From: CAZWRV01 sp964636325
GTDB lineage: Bacteria; Verrucomicrobiota; Lentisphaeria; Victivallales; GWF2-50-93
Direction: 5' to 3'
Assembly (NCBI GenBank): GCA_964636325.1
Contig: CAZWRV010000017.1
Coordinates: 1 to 64,000 of the forward strand
DNA length: 64,000 nt
Of the stretch, positions 63,501 to 64,000 are shown piece after piece (positions within the stretch are counted from its first letter, which is position 1; each line of letters opens with the position of its first letter). A program made the translations under genes and the position numbers. A model generated the notes under the pieces. The model did no database searches and was not told where the DNA came from. It saw nothing but the letters and a program-made list of their open reading frames with translations.

Positions 63501-64000
63501 GAGAGCTGGCCCTCGCGCCAGACGGCACCCTCTATGCGGTCTCCGGCAAGATCGTCGGCAAATACGACCTCGCCTCTTCAGCAGTCCAGCCGCTGGTCAA
63601 GGATCTAGTAAGCCCCCGCTCAATGGCTTTCGATTCCGAAGGATGCCTTTACGTGTTCGATGCCGCGCCGGAACGCCGGAACATCCGAGTCTACGGGAGG
63701 GACGGCACTTTCCTCCGCCGAATCGGCGAGGAGGGAGGCTACAAGCCCGGCCCATGGAACCAGAACCGGCTGAACTGCGTGACCGGGCTTGCCGTAGACC
63801 GCGAAGGCAAGGTATGGGCCGCCGACAACACATACTGGCCCAAGCGCGTCAGCGTCTGGAACAAGGACGGCAAGTTCCTGCGCGAATATCTCGGACCGGC
63901 CGAATACGGCGGAGGCGGAATGCTGGATCCGTGGGATCGCTCGCGCATGTTCTACGGGCCTCTCGAGTTCGAGCTCGACTGGGACAACGGAACATCGCGC
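60521..64000 (+). CDS. Giant secreted Ig-like/beta-propeller protein (partial, runs off window)
   Basis: The frame is open for 1160 codons to the window end with no stop. It begins MRNLLFTGRSGACALIFLMAA (signal peptide, cleavage near LGG). Mid-protein segments include a FlgD-type Ig element (WDLRDDSGGIIPPGRYNWK) and propeller-type repeats (FAACDISGRKLWSIFQFG, CLYVFDAAPERRNIRVYGRDG). The final stretch WAADNTYWPKRVSVWNKDG matches the WVAETTDYPKRFSVWDTKTG region of the 50432-54307 protein, so the two are paralogs. The start overlaps the previous stop as ATGA. Probably a polysaccharide-binding protein. Confidence 0.8.
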   Translation, partial: MRNLLFTGRSGACALIFLMAASTRILGGDTFTSAISEDDLDVAACAAYADGKPAELDVELMLNVMGLRDSRNPNNGWSAGSVETGDMKGNVFRYKVAFKRPIPVGSLLFSTQEAAALKDDGRYPGDPERPEDWLPLDIPPFQSKVKLVTFDPGFRTRAFLFTDKLKGRGRSSLAPLRFFGRRLHNIAPDASAAASREYDAPEIFGGKLFSAADLVKGRGKWISAGKNAEGNINAPPISDLEPAWLSLSWPRQISVAGVWMEDNFTRIRLDLYCGPDNINPLVAMEKEWKPIGEGRVASALRNGRWLEFKEPTDVRALRLFTDKVTDARGNPLRSAEIGALVVFSDLGEAPAPSVADDTSRPPYHIDVEVPGDGMLTVSLDDLNGARVRNLIAREEVKGGTNRIPWDLRDDSGGIIPPGRYNWKAIWHPGLRLLYQFTVYPNISQLHPENTPWRNGMGGSGGWLADHSPPYGVCASGDRVYVGAPCPEAGDGFAACDISGRKLWSIFQFGPACGARRIAADGGRVFVEKMGTAYDDKGVEHVWLVDAEKRVFKDFIKRRGDEKRKVGIVGMAAGGNRLYLAIRAAEDFFAGATGEAAVDIARCIPGYKEKRPAKKNGEIVPDPRDDFLRLFRLKGDPPGYGKDHGLTYLESTLGPQRRQSIVLAFKEPVSIGCCILPVPQDAPYKVKLSFLNPDAAYPPNPERTGDWTDFEKQAELPWDIAVAPPNCSTRALLISFIKGDGDELSNMMEEQGRPAEEGGRELGMTEAKEENIGSGVDAKAWMGRIEGMKILRRRFTNSYKAAKVSVSSGKVDKDGVWVAERKEPLSAENPEYFMMEWDEARPLRGLAIKEIDCSLAEVDVWIGADGQALDMKGDIGWEKVGSYIPRRRMNHPNFGGHNAHARYMDGTVDFGREIKTRAVRIRVMEQWATETYEGSCARDLLGIDLARCRLFGVAPLQYVGGEKTFDSLMSERLEVWKTDGPHPSLEKELPLPEGGELALAPDGTLYAVSGKIVGKYDLASSAVQPLVKDLVSPRSMAFDSEGCLYVFDAAPERRNIRVYGRDGTFLRRIGEEGGYKPGPWNQNRLNCVTGLAVDREGKVWAADNTYWPKRVSVWNKDGKFLREYLGPAEYGGGGMLDPWDRSRMFYGPLEFELDWDNGTSR

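Overview
The window looks like a fragment of a PVC-superphylum chromosome, most likely Lentisphaerota (Victivallis-like). This is an inference, not a database match. The evidence is: several prepilin-type proteins with an H-x9-DG-like tail motif; GntR/LacI hybrid regulators leading glycan operons; very large secreted proteins combining CBM9-like, Ig-like and beta-propeller modules; a ~700-aa GreA with a long N-terminal extension; and a sigma-54 activator that lacks its DNA-binding domain. The last two are both features known from chlamydiae. SusC/SusD pairs are absent, which argues against Bacteroidota. I see no rRNA, tRNA or CRISPR array.

Region 1 (about 29-13839, all minus strand) reads as one operon. 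A GntR/LacI-type regulator with a consensus promoter is followed by a pseudopilin, two giant secreted tandem paralogs, a 2-keto-3-deoxygluconate kinase, a cytosolic toroid-type protein of unknown activity, a Gfo/Idh/MocA dehydrogenase and a fragment of an SGNH hydrolase. The KDG kinase suggests uronic-acid catabolism. Region 2 (13979-27995, minus) is a tightly coupled glycosidase operon: truncated UroD-like protein, MttB-family methyltransferase, L-fucose-isomerase-like protein, GH42, GH38-like, an alpha/alpha-toroid protein, a RAYT-type transposase-like ORF, GH2, and a BNR sialidase-like protein. An AraC regulator diverges from it at 28301.

Region 3 (29219-38449, minus) is a signalling/housekeeping block: metallophosphoesterase, long GreA, lipoprotein, HTH-less sigma-54 response regulator, a 1324-aa membrane Ser/Thr kinase and a lone receiver protein. 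Next to it (38570-42007) lie a 4Fe-4S protein and a radical SAM protein (plus strand), facing a CrtI-like FAD oxidoreductase (minus strand).

Region 4 (42431 to the window end, plus) is another glycan region: a lipoprotein, an SGNH hydrolase, two Gfo/Idh/MocA dehydrogenases, a second GntR/LacI-type regulator with a palindromic operator over its promoter, a CBM-like protein, three pseudopilins, two giant CBM9/Ig/propeller proteins (the second runs off the window), a heparinase-II/III-like protein and a discoidin-tailed TIM-barrel-like protein. No transporter gene is visible in the whole window.

The most unusual layer is not a gene. Short degenerate tandem arrays with periods of 7, 8, 9 and 12 nt are scattered through the window. 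They sit between operon genes and, in frame, inside the glycosidase, sialidase and lyase-like genes, where they encode low-complexity inserts. In addition, the RAYT-like gene carries four perfect hairpins inside its own coding sequence and appears fused to a DprA-like Rossmann domain.
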